The notes beneath the pieces were generated by a model, which was given only the letters and a program-made list of their open reading frames with translations, made no database searches and was not told where the DNA came from. A stretch of DNA of 64,000 nt, from assembly GCA_948442615.1 (NCBI GenBank), contig CAOJSG010000006.1, positions 1 to 64,000 on the forward strand, given 5' to 3'. The stretch is from an uncultured Alistipes sp. (GTDB taxonomy: Bacteria; Bacteroidota; Bacteroidia; Bacteroidales; Rikenellaceae). The translations under genes and the position numbers were made by a program. Positions 18,552-26,478 of the stretch are shown piece after piece. How positions within the stretch are numbered: the stretch's first letter is position 1; each line of letters opens with the position of its first letter.

Positions 18552-18637
18552 GACGTTCCGGAGCGCCGGCGGCGCTCCTTGCGGATGCGGCGACGCCGTA
18601 AAATGCGGGTGAGCCGCAAGGCAACGGATTTTTTTGT

Positions 18638-18645
18638 TATTTTTG
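18638..18645 (+). promoter_or_regulatory. -7 promoter box four bases before the AraC start codon
   Basis: TATTTTTG is an exact -7 match, separated by only CATC from the ATG at 18650. Transcription would start at or next to the A of the ATG, so the mRNA would be leaderless, or translation starts at the ATG at 18674. Confidence 0.55.
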
Positions 18646-18649
18646 CATC

Positions 18650-19519
18650 ATGAACCCAAAAACCGACGACTCCATGCAGCGGAACGAGGCGGGGCAGACG
18701 ACTCCCGTGAACTATGCATTCAACTACGACAATGTCTTCTACAGCTTTTATTGCGACGGGCACACCAGCTGCACGCACCGTTCCCGGGAATATGCGCTCA
18801 ACTACGTCTGCTCGGGCGAGATGATCCTCGACAACGGGAAGGAGCGGATCCGCGTCGGCAAGGGCGAATGCGTCTTCATTCCCCGCGACCACCACGTCAT
18901 GTTCTACAAACGGCCGTGCGCCGGCGAGCGCTATTGCGGCATCTTCCTGATGTTCACGCGGCGGTTCCTGCGCGAAATGTACGGCCGGCTGCGGCGGTCC
19001 GGAACGCCGGCCGATACGCCGAAATTCGCCCCCGGCGTGATGAAACTGCCGAAAACCGCGGAGCTTGCCAGCCTCTTCTCCTCCATGACGCCCTATTTCG
19101 ACCCGGACGTCAAGCCCCGCGGCGACTTCATGCAGCTGAAGATGCAGGAGGGGCTGCTCGCGCTGTTGCATATCGACGAGCGGTTCGCTCCGACGCTCTT
19201 CGATTTCAACGAACCGTGGAAGATCGATATCCTGGAGTTCATGAACGAGAACTACATGTACGAGTTCTCGATGGAGGAGCTGGCGCACTACACCGGCCGC
19301 AGCCTGGCCACGTTCAAGCGCGATTTCCGGAAAATCAGCGACCTGACCCCCGAGAAATGGCTGATCCGCAAACGGCTGGAGGTGGCTTATGCCAAGATGA
19401 AGGAGGGCGGCAGGAAGGTGGTCGACGTCTATGCCGAGGTGGGATTCAAGAATCCGTCGCACTTCTCGTCGGCGTTCAAACGCCAGTACGGCGTGTCGCC
19501 CGCCGCACTCCGCGCCTGA
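18650..19519 (+). CDS. AraC-family transcriptional regulator
   Basis: A regulator of 289 residues (281 if the start is the ATG at 18674). The N-terminal half is a cupin-like ligand domain (about 30-130) with a Cys-rich start. The C-terminal AraC helix-turn-helix (about 185-289) shows FSMEELAHYTGRSLATFKRDFRK and VVDVYAEVGFKNPSHFSSAFKRQYGVSP. It precedes an iron alcohol dehydrogenase and a set of redox genes in the same orientation. The arrangement recalls E. coli yqhC-yqhD, where an AraC-type protein activates an aldehyde-reducing alcohol dehydrogenase; a similar role is inferred, not shown. Confidence 0.9.
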   Translation: MNPKTDDSMQRNEAGQTTPVNYAFNYDNVFYSFYCDGHTSCTHRSREYALNYVCSGEMILDNGKERIRVGKGECVFIPRDHHVMFYKRPCAGERYCGIFLMFTRRFLREMYGRLRRSGTPADTPKFAPGVMKLPKTAELASLFSSMTPYFDPDVKPRGDFMQLKMQEGLLALLHIDERFAPTLFDFNEPWKIDILEFMNENYMYEFSMEELAHYTGRSLATFKRDFRKISDLTPEKWLIRKRLEVAYAKMKEGGRKVVDVYAEVGFKNPSHFSSAFKRQYGVSPAALRA

Positions 19520-19607
19520 GTCCGCAGCGGCGGCCCGACGGCTGCCGGCCGCGTCGTGGCGAGCGGATGCCCCGCTGGCGGATGAGCTCCTGAACAAGTC
19601 TTTTTGA

Positions 19608-19637
19608 GCCCCACGGCAATGCCGCCGCGGGGCTTTT
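19608..19637 (+). terminator. Terminator-like hairpin after the AraC gene
   Basis: GCCCCACGGC, loop AATGCC, GCCGCGGGGC (one A-C mismatch), followed by TTTT. It overlaps the repeat described at 19603. Confidence 0.65.
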
Positions 19638-19641
19638 GCCG

Positions 19642-19649
19642 TAATTTTG
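19642..19649 (+). promoter_or_regulatory. -7 promoter box of the alcohol dehydrogenase gene
   Basis: TAATTTTG matches the -7 consensus. It lies 62 bases upstream of the chosen ATG and is part of the duplicated block. Confidence 0.6.
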
Positions 19650-19711
19650 CCGCTGCGATCGAACCGGCGGGTGCGGTCGCGGTATCGATAATTGCAAACG
19701 AACGGATGCTT

Positions 19712-20893
19712 ATGAAGACGAACATGAATTTCGACCTCTTCACGCCGACCAGACTGTTGTTCGGCCGTGGAAAACTGAACGAACTCGGCGACCAGAAGAT
19801 GCCGGGGAAAAAGGCGCTGCTGCTGATTTCCAACGGGAACTCGGTGCGGACGACAGGAACGCTCGACCGAGTGGTCGGACAACTGGAAAAGGCGCATGTC
19901 GCCCACGTACTCTGTGCCAACATTCACGAAAATCCCTCGAAAGAGGTCGTGATGGAGGCGGCCGCCATAGCCCGTGAGAACGGATGCGACTTCGTCGTGG
20001 CGCTGGGCGGCGGTGCGGTGCTCGATTCGGCTGTGGCCGTAGCCGCAATGGCGACCAATCCGGGCGACCTGTGGGATTACGTGCACGGCGGCACGGGCAA
20101 AGGGCTGCCGTTGCAGCAGCCGGGACTGCCCGTCGTGACGATCGCCACGACCTCGGGCACGGGCTCCGAAATCAACTGCTGGGGCGTGATTTCCAACCGC
20201 GCCACCAATGAGAAAATCGGATTCGGCTGCCCCGAACTCAATCCCGTGCTGGCAATCGTCGATCCCGAACTGATGCGCACCGTGCCGCCGAAATACACCG
20301 CCTATCAGGGCTTCGACGCGCTGTTCCACAACACGGAGGTAATGATCAGCCGCTTCGTCAACGTATTGAGCGAACCGATCGCCCTCTCGGCCATCGAACG
20401 CATCGCCAAATACCTGCCTCGTGCCGTAAAGGACGGCAACGACTTGGAAGCCCGCGAGGCCGTCGCCTACGGAAGCACCATAGCCGGACTTACGATGCAG
20501 CTGACCAGCACTACGGCCGAGCACTCGATGGAACACGCCATGAGCGCCTATCATCCCGATCTGCCGCACGGTGCGGGTCTCATCATGATCTCGAACGAGT
20601 TCTACCGCTTCTTCATCGAGCGGCACGCCTGCGACGGACAGTTCGTGAAGATGGCTCGTGCGATGGGAATGCCCGATGCGGACCGGCCCGAGGATTTTCT
20701 CACGGCACTTGCCGACCTGCAACGTGCCTGCGGCGTGGACGACTTGAAGATGAGCGACTACGGCTTCACTCGTGAGGAGTGCGACACGCTGGCTCGCAAC
20801 GCCCGCGAGACGATGGGCGGACTGTTCGCGGCCAATCCCTGCGAGATGACGCACGAGGAGTGCCGGACGATTTTCGAAAAGTCCTATGTCTGA
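19712..20893 (+). CDS. Iron-containing alcohol dehydrogenase (butanol dehydrogenase/YqhD type)
   Basis: A 393-residue group III metal-dependent alcohol dehydrogenase that reduces aldehydes with NAD(P)H. The start MKTNMNFDLFTPTRLLFG is typical. The nucleotide-binding segment VALGGGAVLDSAVAVAAMA and TIATTSGTGSEIN are present. Metal ligands are in GFDALFHNTE and in EHSMEHAMSAYHPDLPHGAGL. An ATG six bases upstream (19706) is equally possible. The gene is enclosed by two copies of a hairpin-promoter repeat and looks slightly less GC-biased by eye than its neighbours, which could mean it was inserted. It follows an AraC regulator, as yqhD follows yqhC in E. coli. Confidence 0.92.
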   Translation: MKTNMNFDLFTPTRLLFGRGKLNELGDQKMPGKKALLLISNGNSVRTTGTLDRVVGQLEKAHVAHVLCANIHENPSKEVVMEAAAIARENGCDFVVALGGGAVLDSAVAVAAMATNPGDLWDYVHGGTGKGLPLQQPGLPVVTIATTSGTGSEINCWGVISNRATNEKIGFGCPELNPVLAIVDPELMRTVPPKYTAYQGFDALFHNTEVMISRFVNVLSEPIALSAIERIAKYLPRAVKDGNDLEAREAVAYGSTIAGLTMQLTSTTAEHSMEHAMSAYHPDLPHGAGLIMISNEFYRFFIERHACDGQFVKMARAMGMPDADRPEDFLTALADLQRACGVDDLKMSDYGFTREECDTLARNARETMGGLFAANPCEMTHEECRTIFEKSYV

Positions 20894-20917
20894 CCGATGA
20901 CCTTTTCGGCAAACAAA

Positions 20918-20965
20918 TTTGAGCCTCACGGCAATGCCGCCGTGGGGCTCGATCGTTAATTTTGC
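20918..20965 (+). repeat. Hairpin-plus-promoter repeat, copy 2
   Basis: Same block as at 19603-19650. The hairpin (GCCTCACGGC, loop AATGCC, GCCGTGGGGC at 20923-20948) pairs fully apart from one G-T wobble. It differs from copy 1 at paired positions. It ends with TAATTTTG at 20957-20964. Confidence 0.85.
20957..20964 (+). promoter_or_regulatory. -7 promoter box of the DUF3737 gene
   Basis: TAATTTTG matches the -7 consensus, 24 bases before the ATG at 20989; it is the end of repeat copy 2. Confidence 0.6.
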
Positions 20966-20988
20966 AGTGTCGAAAAAAACGAAACGGA

Positions 20989-21810
20989 ATGCAACGACGC
21001 ATCATTGCGAATACGACCTTCGGCGGCGAGCGCCCGCTGTTCGCCTCGCGCGGCCTGCGGCTGGAAGGGGTGACGATCCTTGCCGGCGAGTCGGCGCTGA
21101 AGGAGGCGGGCGACATCGAGGCGGTCGGCTGCCGATTCGAGGGAAAATACCCCTTCTGGCACGTCGACGGCCTCGCGATCCGGGATTGCCGGTTCGCAGC
21201 CGGGGCGCGTGCCGCGCTGTGGTATTCGCGCGGGGTGAAGCTGACGGACACGCTCGTGGAGGCGCCCAAGACCCTCCGCGAGCTGGACGGCGTCGAGCTC
21301 GAAAACGTGCGTATTCCCCATGCGCAGGAGACGCTGTGGCATTGCCGGAACGTCGCGCTCAGCCGTGTGGAGGTCTCGGAGGCCGACTACATCTTCTTCC
21401 ACAGCGACGACGTGCGCATCGCCGACTATCGCCAGCAGGGCCTCTACTCGTTCCAATATTGCCGGCGGGTCGAGATCCGCAACGCCGTCATCCGGTCGAA
21501 AGACGCTTTCTGGAATACGGAGGACGTCACCGTCTGCGATTCGGAGCTCAGCGGCGAGTACCTGGGCTGGTATTCCCGCAATCTGAGGCTCGTGCGGTGC
21601 CGCATTTCGGGCACCCAGCCGCTCTGCTACGCCGAGAATCTGGTCATGGAGCACTGCGTCATGGCGGACGACTGCGACCGTGCGTTCGAGGGCAGCAGCC
21701 TGCGGGCGACGATCGACGGCCCGGTGCGCAGCGTGACGAATCCCCGCTCGGGCTTCGTCGCGGCCCGCGGCTACGGCGAGATCGTGCTGGACGGTGCGGC
21801 GGGCGATTGA
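20989..21810 (+). CDS. DUF3737 family right-handed beta-helix protein
   Basis: A 273-residue protein of the DUF3737 family, found in many gut bacteria and without an assigned activity. It consists of short repeats of the form (x)nCRF/DVRI/NAVI that build a right-handed parallel beta-helix, for example FWHVDGLAIRDCRF, LWHCRNVALSRVEV and FWNTEDVTVCDSEL. The start MQRRIIANTTFGGERPLFAS is characteristic. No signal peptide is visible, so it is probably cytosolic. The ATG at 20989 fits the promoter better than any upstream start. It often occurs near AraC regulators and flavodoxin-like genes, as here. Confidence 0.85.
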   Translation: MQRRIIANTTFGGERPLFASRGLRLEGVTILAGESALKEAGDIEAVGCRFEGKYPFWHVDGLAIRDCRFAAGARAALWYSRGVKLTDTLVEAPKTLRELDGVELENVRIPHAQETLWHCRNVALSRVEVSEADYIFFHSDDVRIADYRQQGLYSFQYCRRVEIRNAVIRSKDAFWNTEDVTVCDSELSGEYLGWYSRNLRLVRCRISGTQPLCYAENLVMEHCVMADDCDRAFEGSSLRATIDGPVRSVTNPRSGFVAARGYGEIVLDGAAGD

Positions 21811-21855
21811 CGGATCGAAGTGGTGAAATAACCTGTAAAACTATATAGTGTCACG

Positions 21856-22395
21856 ATGAAAAAAGTATTGGTCATATCGTCGAGTCTCCGCATGCGGAGC
21901 AACTCGGAGGCGCTGGCGGACGCATTCGCCCGCGGCGCATCGGATGCCGGCCACACGGTCGAAAAAATCACGCTCCGCGGTCGGGAGATCGGGTTCTGCA
22001 AGGGCTGTCTCGCCTGCCAGCGCACGCAGCGGTGCGTCATCGCCGACGATGCGCCCGCGATCGTGGAGCGCATGCGCGATGCCGACGCGATCGCCTTCGC
22101 CACGCCGATCTACTATTACGAAATGTGCGGTCAGCTGAAGACGCTGCTCGACCGGGCCAACCCGCTCTACCCTTCCGACTACCGGTTCCGCGACATCTAT
22201 ATGCTCACGGCCGCCGCCGAGGACGAACCCTATGTGCCGGAACGCGCCGTGGCGGGGCTGACGGGATGGATCGACTGCTTCGAAAAGGCGCGCCTCGCAG
22301 GCTCGGTATTTGCCGGAGGAGTCTCCGATCCGGGCGAGGCCGAAGGGCATCCGGCGCTGCGGACGGCTTATGAAATGGGTAAATCGATCGGATAA
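21856..22395 (+). CDS. Flavodoxin family / NADPH-dependent FMN reductase
   Basis: A 179-residue flavoprotein of the NADPH-dependent FMN reductase type. The FMN phosphate loop is VLVISSSLRMRSNSEALA. The Cys-rich segment GFCKGCLACQRTQRC near residues 52-66 is the mark of the iron-sulfur flavoprotein-like subgroup, in which such cysteines may be redox active or bind a cluster. The segment ATPIYYYEMCGQLKTLLDR contacts the flavin. It begins 45 bases after the DUF3737 gene and is followed by the decarboxylase/cupin gene, probably in one transcript. Confidence 0.88.
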   Translation: MKKVLVISSSLRMRSNSEALADAFARGASDAGHTVEKITLRGREIGFCKGCLACQRTQRCVIADDAPAIVERMRDADAIAFATPIYYYEMCGQLKTLLDRANPLYPSDYRFRDIYMLTAAAEDEPYVPERAVAGLTGWIDCFEKARLAGSVFAGGVSDPGEAEGHPALRTAYEMGKSIG

Positions 22396-22493
22396 TGGAA
22401 CGGATATGTTGTCGTCTCCGGCCTTGCGGGTCCGGAGCCATCGCGAAGAGAACGCTTTTGATTTCGGTATTCATCATTTTAACACTCAACGTT

Positions 22494-23279
22494 ATGTCAC
22501 AGGAAAAGATCGTACAGACGGCCGGGCGCACGCAGCTCGGCGAGTTCGCTCCGGAATTCGCGGAGCTCAACGACGACGTGCTTTTCGGCGAGGTGTGGAA
22601 CCGTCCGGGGCTGTGTCCCCGCGAGCGCAGCATGATCACCGTGGCGACGCTGGTGGGCAAGGGAATCGTCGATTCGTCGCTCGGCCACCATTTGCAGTTC
22701 GCCAAGGCCAACGGCGTGACCCGAACGGAGATCGCCGAGATGCTCACCCATATCGTCTTCTACGCCGGCTGGCCCAATGCCTGGGCGGCTTTCCGCCAGG
22801 CCAAGGAGGTGTGGGCGGAGGATTCGGCCGGCGAGGATGCGAAGTCGGCCTTCCAGCGCGAGATGATCTTCCCCATAGGCGAGCCGAATACGGCCTATGC
22901 GAAGTATTTCACGAGCAACAGCTACCTTGCCCGCATCTCGGACTCCCAGGTTCCGTTCGCCAACGTGACGTTCGAGCCCCGCTGCCGCAACAATTGGCAT
23001 ATCCATCGCGCCGCCGAGGGCGGCGGTCAGATGCTGGTGGGCGTCGCGGGCCGCGGCTGGTACCAGGAGGAGGGCAAGCCGGCCGTGGAGATTCTGCCCG
23101 GCACGGTGATCCACATTCCGGCGAACGTGAAGCACTGGCACGGTGCGGCGGCCGACAGCTGGTTCGCACACCTGGCGTTCGAAGTGCCGGGCGAGAACGC
23201 CTCGACCCAGTGGCTCGAACCCGTGACCGACGAGGAGTACGACCGGCTCGCGACTCCGGCGCAGGAAGATGCCCGGTAG
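22494..23279 (+). CDS. Carboxymuconolactone decarboxylase-like and cupin domain protein
   Basis: A 261-residue two-domain protein. The N-terminal half (about 1-115) is an AhpD/CMD-like domain: VWNRPGLCPRERSMITVATLVG and HHLQFAKANGVTRTEIAEMLTH, lacking the CxxC of true AhpD. The C-terminal half (about 130-250) is a cupin with the metal motif NWHIHRAAEGGGQMLVGVAGRGWY and a second His in VKHWHGA. Such fusions recur in gut bacteria next to flavodoxins and alpha/beta hydrolases. The in-frame sequence upstream of 22494 resembles a signal peptide (residues ISVFIILTLN...), so a longer exported form starting near 22395 is possible. The reaction is unknown. Confidence 0.85.
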   Translation: MSQEKIVQTAGRTQLGEFAPEFAELNDDVLFGEVWNRPGLCPRERSMITVATLVGKGIVDSSLGHHLQFAKANGVTRTEIAEMLTHIVFYAGWPNAWAAFRQAKEVWAEDSAGEDAKSAFQREMIFPIGEPNTAYAKYFTSNSYLARISDSQVPFANVTFEPRCRNNWHIHRAAEGGGQMLVGVAGRGWYQEEGKPAVEILPGTVIHIPANVKHWHGAAADSWFAHLAFEVPGENASTQWLEPVTDEEYDRLATPAQEDAR

Positions 23280-23302
23280 CGGCCGAACGGAATGAAGATA
23301 CG

Positions 23303-24367
23303 ATGGAACTGAAGAATCGCACATGCGCGCTGCTCGCCGGCCTGCTTGCGCTGGCGGGGTGCGCGGACAATACGGACCGAACAACGAACGATACGATGGA
23401 GACATTGCAATTGACCCGGGAGTGGGACAAGACCTTCCCGCAGAGCGAACGGACGAAACACCGCAAGGTGACTTTCCGCAACCGGTACGGCATCACGCTC
23501 GCCGCCGACCTCTACGAACCCGCGACGGCCGAAGGGCCGTTCGCCGCCATCGCTGTCGGCGGACCGTTCGGCGCCGTGAAGGAGCAGGCGTCGGGCCTCT
23601 ATGCGCAGACGCTGGCCGAGCGCGGATTCCTCGCCCTGGCGTTCGACCCCTCCCATACGGGCGAGAGCGGCGGCGAACCCCGCTATGTGGCATCGCCCGA
23701 CCTCTGCACCGAGGATTTCAGCGCGGCGGTCGATTACCTCTCGACGCTGCCGGGGGTCGATCCGGAGCGCATCGGCATCGTGGGCATCTGCGGCTGGGGC
23801 GGTTTCGCCGTCAATGCCGCCGCGAACGACCCGCGCATCAAGGCCACCGTCGCGGCGACGATGTACGACATCAGCCGCTGCACGGCCAACGGCTATTTCG
23901 ACGCTGCGGACAACGCCGATGCCCGCTACGAACTCCGCCGCCGGCTCTGCGCCCAGCGGACGGAGGACTATCGCAACGGCTCTTGTGCCCGCGCGGGTGG
24001 CGTCGCGGATCCGCTGCCCGAAGATGCGCCGCAGTTCGTGAAGGACTACTACGACTACTACAAGACGCCGCGCGGCTATCATCCCCGTTCGCTCAACTCC
24101 AACGAAGGGTGGAATACGACCTCGGCGCTGGCGTTCCTCAATGCGCCCCTGCTGGCCTACAGCGACGAGATCCGCAGCGCCGTGCTGCTCGTTCACGGCG
24201 AAAAGGCCCATTCGCGCTACTTCAGCGAGGATACGTTCCGGCGTCTGAAGGGCGGCAACAAGGAGCTGCTGATCGTTTCCGGCGCCAATCATACGGATCT
24301 GTACGATAATCCGGACGCCATTCCGTTCGATCGCATCGAGGCTTTCTTCGCGGCGTATCTGAAATAG
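23303..24367 (+). CDS. Alpha/beta hydrolase lipoprotein with Cys in the nucleophile elbow
   Basis: A 354-residue alpha/beta hydrolase of the YcjY-like group. The N-terminus MELKNRTCALLAGLLALAGC is a lipoprotein signal. The body shows the oxyanion region AIAVGGPFGAVKEQ, FDPSHTGESGG, and a nucleophile elbow GICGWGGFAVN with Cys in place of the usual Ser. The catalytic His is likely in SGANHTDLYD and an acid in LLVHGEKAHSRY. It follows the cupin gene by 23 bases and ends the redox cluster. Substrates of this group are not established. Confidence 0.86.
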   Translation: MELKNRTCALLAGLLALAGCADNTDRTTNDTMETLQLTREWDKTFPQSERTKHRKVTFRNRYGITLAADLYEPATAEGPFAAIAVGGPFGAVKEQASGLYAQTLAERGFLALAFDPSHTGESGGEPRYVASPDLCTEDFSAAVDYLSTLPGVDPERIGIVGICGWGGFAVNAAANDPRIKATVAATMYDISRCTANGYFDAADNADARYELRRRLCAQRTEDYRNGSCARAGGVADPLPEDAPQFVKDYYDYYKTPRGYHPRSLNSNEGWNTTSALAFLNAPLLAYSDEIRSAVLLVHGEKAHSRYFSEDTFRRLKGGNKELLIVSGANHTDLYDNPDAIPFDRIEAFFAAYLK

Positions 24368-24704
24368 GGAAATGCGGCGGTGCGATCCGCCCGACGTATT
24401 TCCGCGCATGGACCGGGGAGCCCGCCGTCGGCGGGGTCCCCCGTCCGTTGCCGCGGGTCTCTGTGGCGTTCTGCGGTTGTTTGCGGCGCCGGCCGTCCGG
24501 GCCGCGGGTGCGAGCGCGGTGTCCGGCCGGGGCTGTTGTGCGGTTTGTCGGTTTCGGTTCCGGAACCGGGGCGGTGTTTCGCTCCCGTTTTTCGTATCTT
24601 CGGCCCCGTATGCATCTTCGTTCCGGCATAATTGAGCTAACGCTTGCATCTGCGCTTGCTTATTCGTATCTTTGCCTGTTCTCGAAAACGGAATACCTCA
24701 GGAT
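24368..24704. other. Intergenic region before ettA
   Basis: About 340 bases without a supported gene. It holds a GC-rich 13-bp inverted repeat with one mismatch at 24415-24441 (no T-tract, so a weak terminator at best) and the ettA promoter on its right. Confidence 0.6.
24667..24674 (+). promoter_or_regulatory. -7 promoter box of ettA
   Basis: TATCTTTG with TTG at 24644-24646, 20 bases upstream. This is a good Bacteroidota promoter pair, 31 bases before the ATG. Confidence 0.75.
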
Positions 24705-26378
24705 ATGGCAGACGAAAAAATCATCTTCTCGATGGTCGGGGTCTCGAAGACCTTCACCAACCAGAAAAAAGTATTGAACAACATCTATCTCTCGTTCTTC
24801 TACGGGGCGAAGATCGGCATCATCGGTCTGAACGGATCGGGCAAATCCACGCTCATGAAGATCATCGCCGGCATCGACAAGAATTTCCAGGGCGAAGTGG
24901 TCTTTTCGCCCGGCTATTCGGTCGGTTATCTGGAGCAGGAGCCCAAACTCGACGACTCGAAGACCGTGCGCGAGGTGGTCGAAGAGGGGTGCGCCGCGAC
25001 CGTGGCGCTGATGAAGGAGTACGAAGAGATCAACATGAAGCTCTGCGAGCCGATGTCGGACGACGAAATGGCCCGGCTCATCGAGCGGCAGGGCGAGCTC
25101 TACGAGCAGATCGACCATGTGAACGGCTGGGAGCTGGACAGCGTGCTGGAGCGTGCGATGGATGCGCTGCGCTGTCCCGATCCGGACCAGTCGGTGAAGG
25201 TGCTCTCGGGCGGCGAGCGGCGTCGCGTGGCGCTGTGCCGCCTGCTGTTGCAGCAGCCCGATGTGCTGCTGCTGGACGAGCCGACCAACCACCTCGACGC
25301 CGAGTCGATCGACTGGCTCGAGCAGCATCTGCAACAATATAAGGGCACGGTCATCGCCGTGACGCATGACCGCTATTTCCTCGACAACGTGGCGGGCTGG
25401 ATTCTCGAGCTCGACCGCGGCGAGGGCATCCCCTGGAAGGGCAACTATTCGGGATGGCTCGAGCAGAAGACCAAGCGCCTGGAGATGGAGGAGAAGCAGG
25501 AGTCGAAGCGCCGCAAGACCCTCGAACGCGAGCTGGAGTGGGTGCGCATGTCCCCCTCGGGCCGCCATGCCAAGTCGAAAGCCCGTCTGTCGGCCTACGA
25601 CAAGATGATGAACGAGGACGCCAAGCAGAAGGAGGAGAAGCTCGAGATCTTCATTCCGAACGGTCCGCGCCTGGGCGACGTGGTGATCGAAGCCCACGGC
25701 GTCACGAAGGCGTTCGGCGACCGGGTGCTTTACGAGGGGCTGGAGTTTTCGCTGCCGCCGGCCGGCATCGTGGGCGTCATCGGCCCGAACGGTACGGGCA
25801 AGACTACCCTCTTCCGCATGATCATGGGGCTGGAGGAGCCGACCGAAGGCTCGTTCCGCGTGGGTCCCACGGTGAAACTGGCCTATGTCGACCAGCAGCA
25901 CAAGTCGATCGATCCGGAAAAGACGGTGTTCGAGGTGATTTCGGGCGGCGCCGATCTCATCACGCTGGGCAACCGGCAGGTCAACGCCCGCGCCTACGTG
26001 GCCCGGTTCAATTTCTCGGGCGCCGACCAGGAGAAGAAGTGCGGCATGCTTTCGGGCGGCGAGCGCAACCGGCTGCACCTGGCGCTGGCGCTCAAGGAGG
26101 AAGGTAACGTGCTGCTGCTGGACGAGCCGACCAACGACATCGACGTCAACACGTTGCGTGCGCTGGAGGAGGGCCTCGAGCATTTCGCCGGCTGCGCCGT
26201 CGTGATCTCCCACGACCGCTGGTTCCTCGACCGTATCGCCACGCACATCCTCTCGTTCGAGGGCGACTCGAAGGTGGTCTATTACGAAGGCTCGTACAGC
26301 GAGTACGAGGCGTGGAAAAAGGCGCAGGGAGGCGATACGGCCCCCCACCGCGTCAAATACAAGAAACTGATGGCATAA
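24705..26378 (+). CDS. ettA: Energy-dependent translational throttle protein EttA (ABC-F)
   Basis: A 557-residue ABC-F ATPase that binds the ribosomal E site and gates translation according to energy charge. It has two ABC cassettes: Walker [10 protein letters not shown] near residue 45 and GPNGTGKTT near 365; signatures [11 protein letters not shown] and [11 protein letters not shown]; Walker [12 protein letters not shown] and [11 protein letters not shown]. The linker ([21 protein letters not shown]) is the P-site tRNA interaction motif. No membrane segments are present. The start [17 protein letters not shown] matches the family. It is followed after 100 bases by hisS, another translation gene. 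Confidence 0.95.
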   Translation: MADEKIIFSMVGVSKTFTNQKKVLNNIYLSFFYGAKIGIIGLNGSGKSTLMKIIAGIDKNFQGEVVFSPGYSVGYLEQEPKLDDSKTVREVVEEGCAATVALMKEYEEINMKLCEPMSDDEMARLIERQGELYEQIDHVNGWELDSVLERAMDALRCPDPDQSVKVLSGGERRRVALCRLLLQQPDVLLLDEPTNHLDAESIDWLEQHLQQYKGTVIAVTHDRYFLDNVAGWILELDRGEGIPWKGNYSGWLEQKTKRLEMEEKQESKRRKTLERELEWVRMSPSGRHAKSKARLSAYDKMMNEDAKQKEEKLEIFIPNGPRLGDVVIEAHGVTKAFGDRVLYEGLEFSLPPAGIVGVIGPNGTGKTTLFRMIMGLEEPTEGSFRVGPTVKLAYVDQQHKSIDPEKTVFEVISGGADLITLGNRQVNARAYVARFNFSGADQEKKCGMLSGGERNRLHLALALKEEGNVLLLDEPTNDIDVNTLRALEEGLEHFAGCAVVISHDRWFLDRIATHILSFEGDSKVVYYEGSYSEYEAWKKAQGGDTAPHRVKYKKLMA

Positions 26379-26478
26379 ACTCCGTCTATCTGGCCTTTCG
26401 CCGGGTCGGCGCCGCACCTTGCCGAGGGCGGCGTGCGCGCGGCGAATCCGGATGCGACCCGATAATCCGATTTCAGAC

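Larger units (their letters stand above)
18357..18649 (+). other. Structured region before the second AraC-type gene
   Basis: About 290 bases with no firm gene. It has a 14-base word (18438-18451) shared with the first AraC gene's upstream region, then a strong stem-loop, a second small GC hairpin (GGAGCGCC/GGCGCTCC near 18557), and a -7 box next to the start codon. A 37-codon reading frame starting at 18500 (MFVCKRGVVRRIVG...) runs through the stem-loop and could be a leader peptide; support is weak. Confidence 0.5.
19603..19650 (+). repeat. Hairpin-plus-promoter repeat, copy 1
   Basis: A block of about 48 bases: TTTGAGCC, a 10-bp hairpin (19608-19633) with loop AATGCC, a TTTT run, then TAATTTTG at 19642-19649. 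The same block occurs at 20918-20965, on the other side of the alcohol dehydrogenase gene. The hairpin looks like an intrinsic terminator for the AraC gene, and the final box serves as the promoter of the next gene. Confidence 0.85.

Noticed and set aside
18434..20929. Minus-strand frame opposite the AraC and alcohol dehydrogenase genes
   Set aside because: Antisense shadow; also covers both hairpin-promoter repeats and the intergenic region.
22310..23302. Extended N-terminus of the alpha/beta hydrolase
   Set aside because: The upstream frame is a shadow of the cupin gene; a lipoprotein signal begins at 23303.
24371..24640. Small reading frames before ettA
   Set aside because: Three overlapping frames with Arg/Ala/Gly-rich products, no family resemblance, and no start signal; treated as non-coding.
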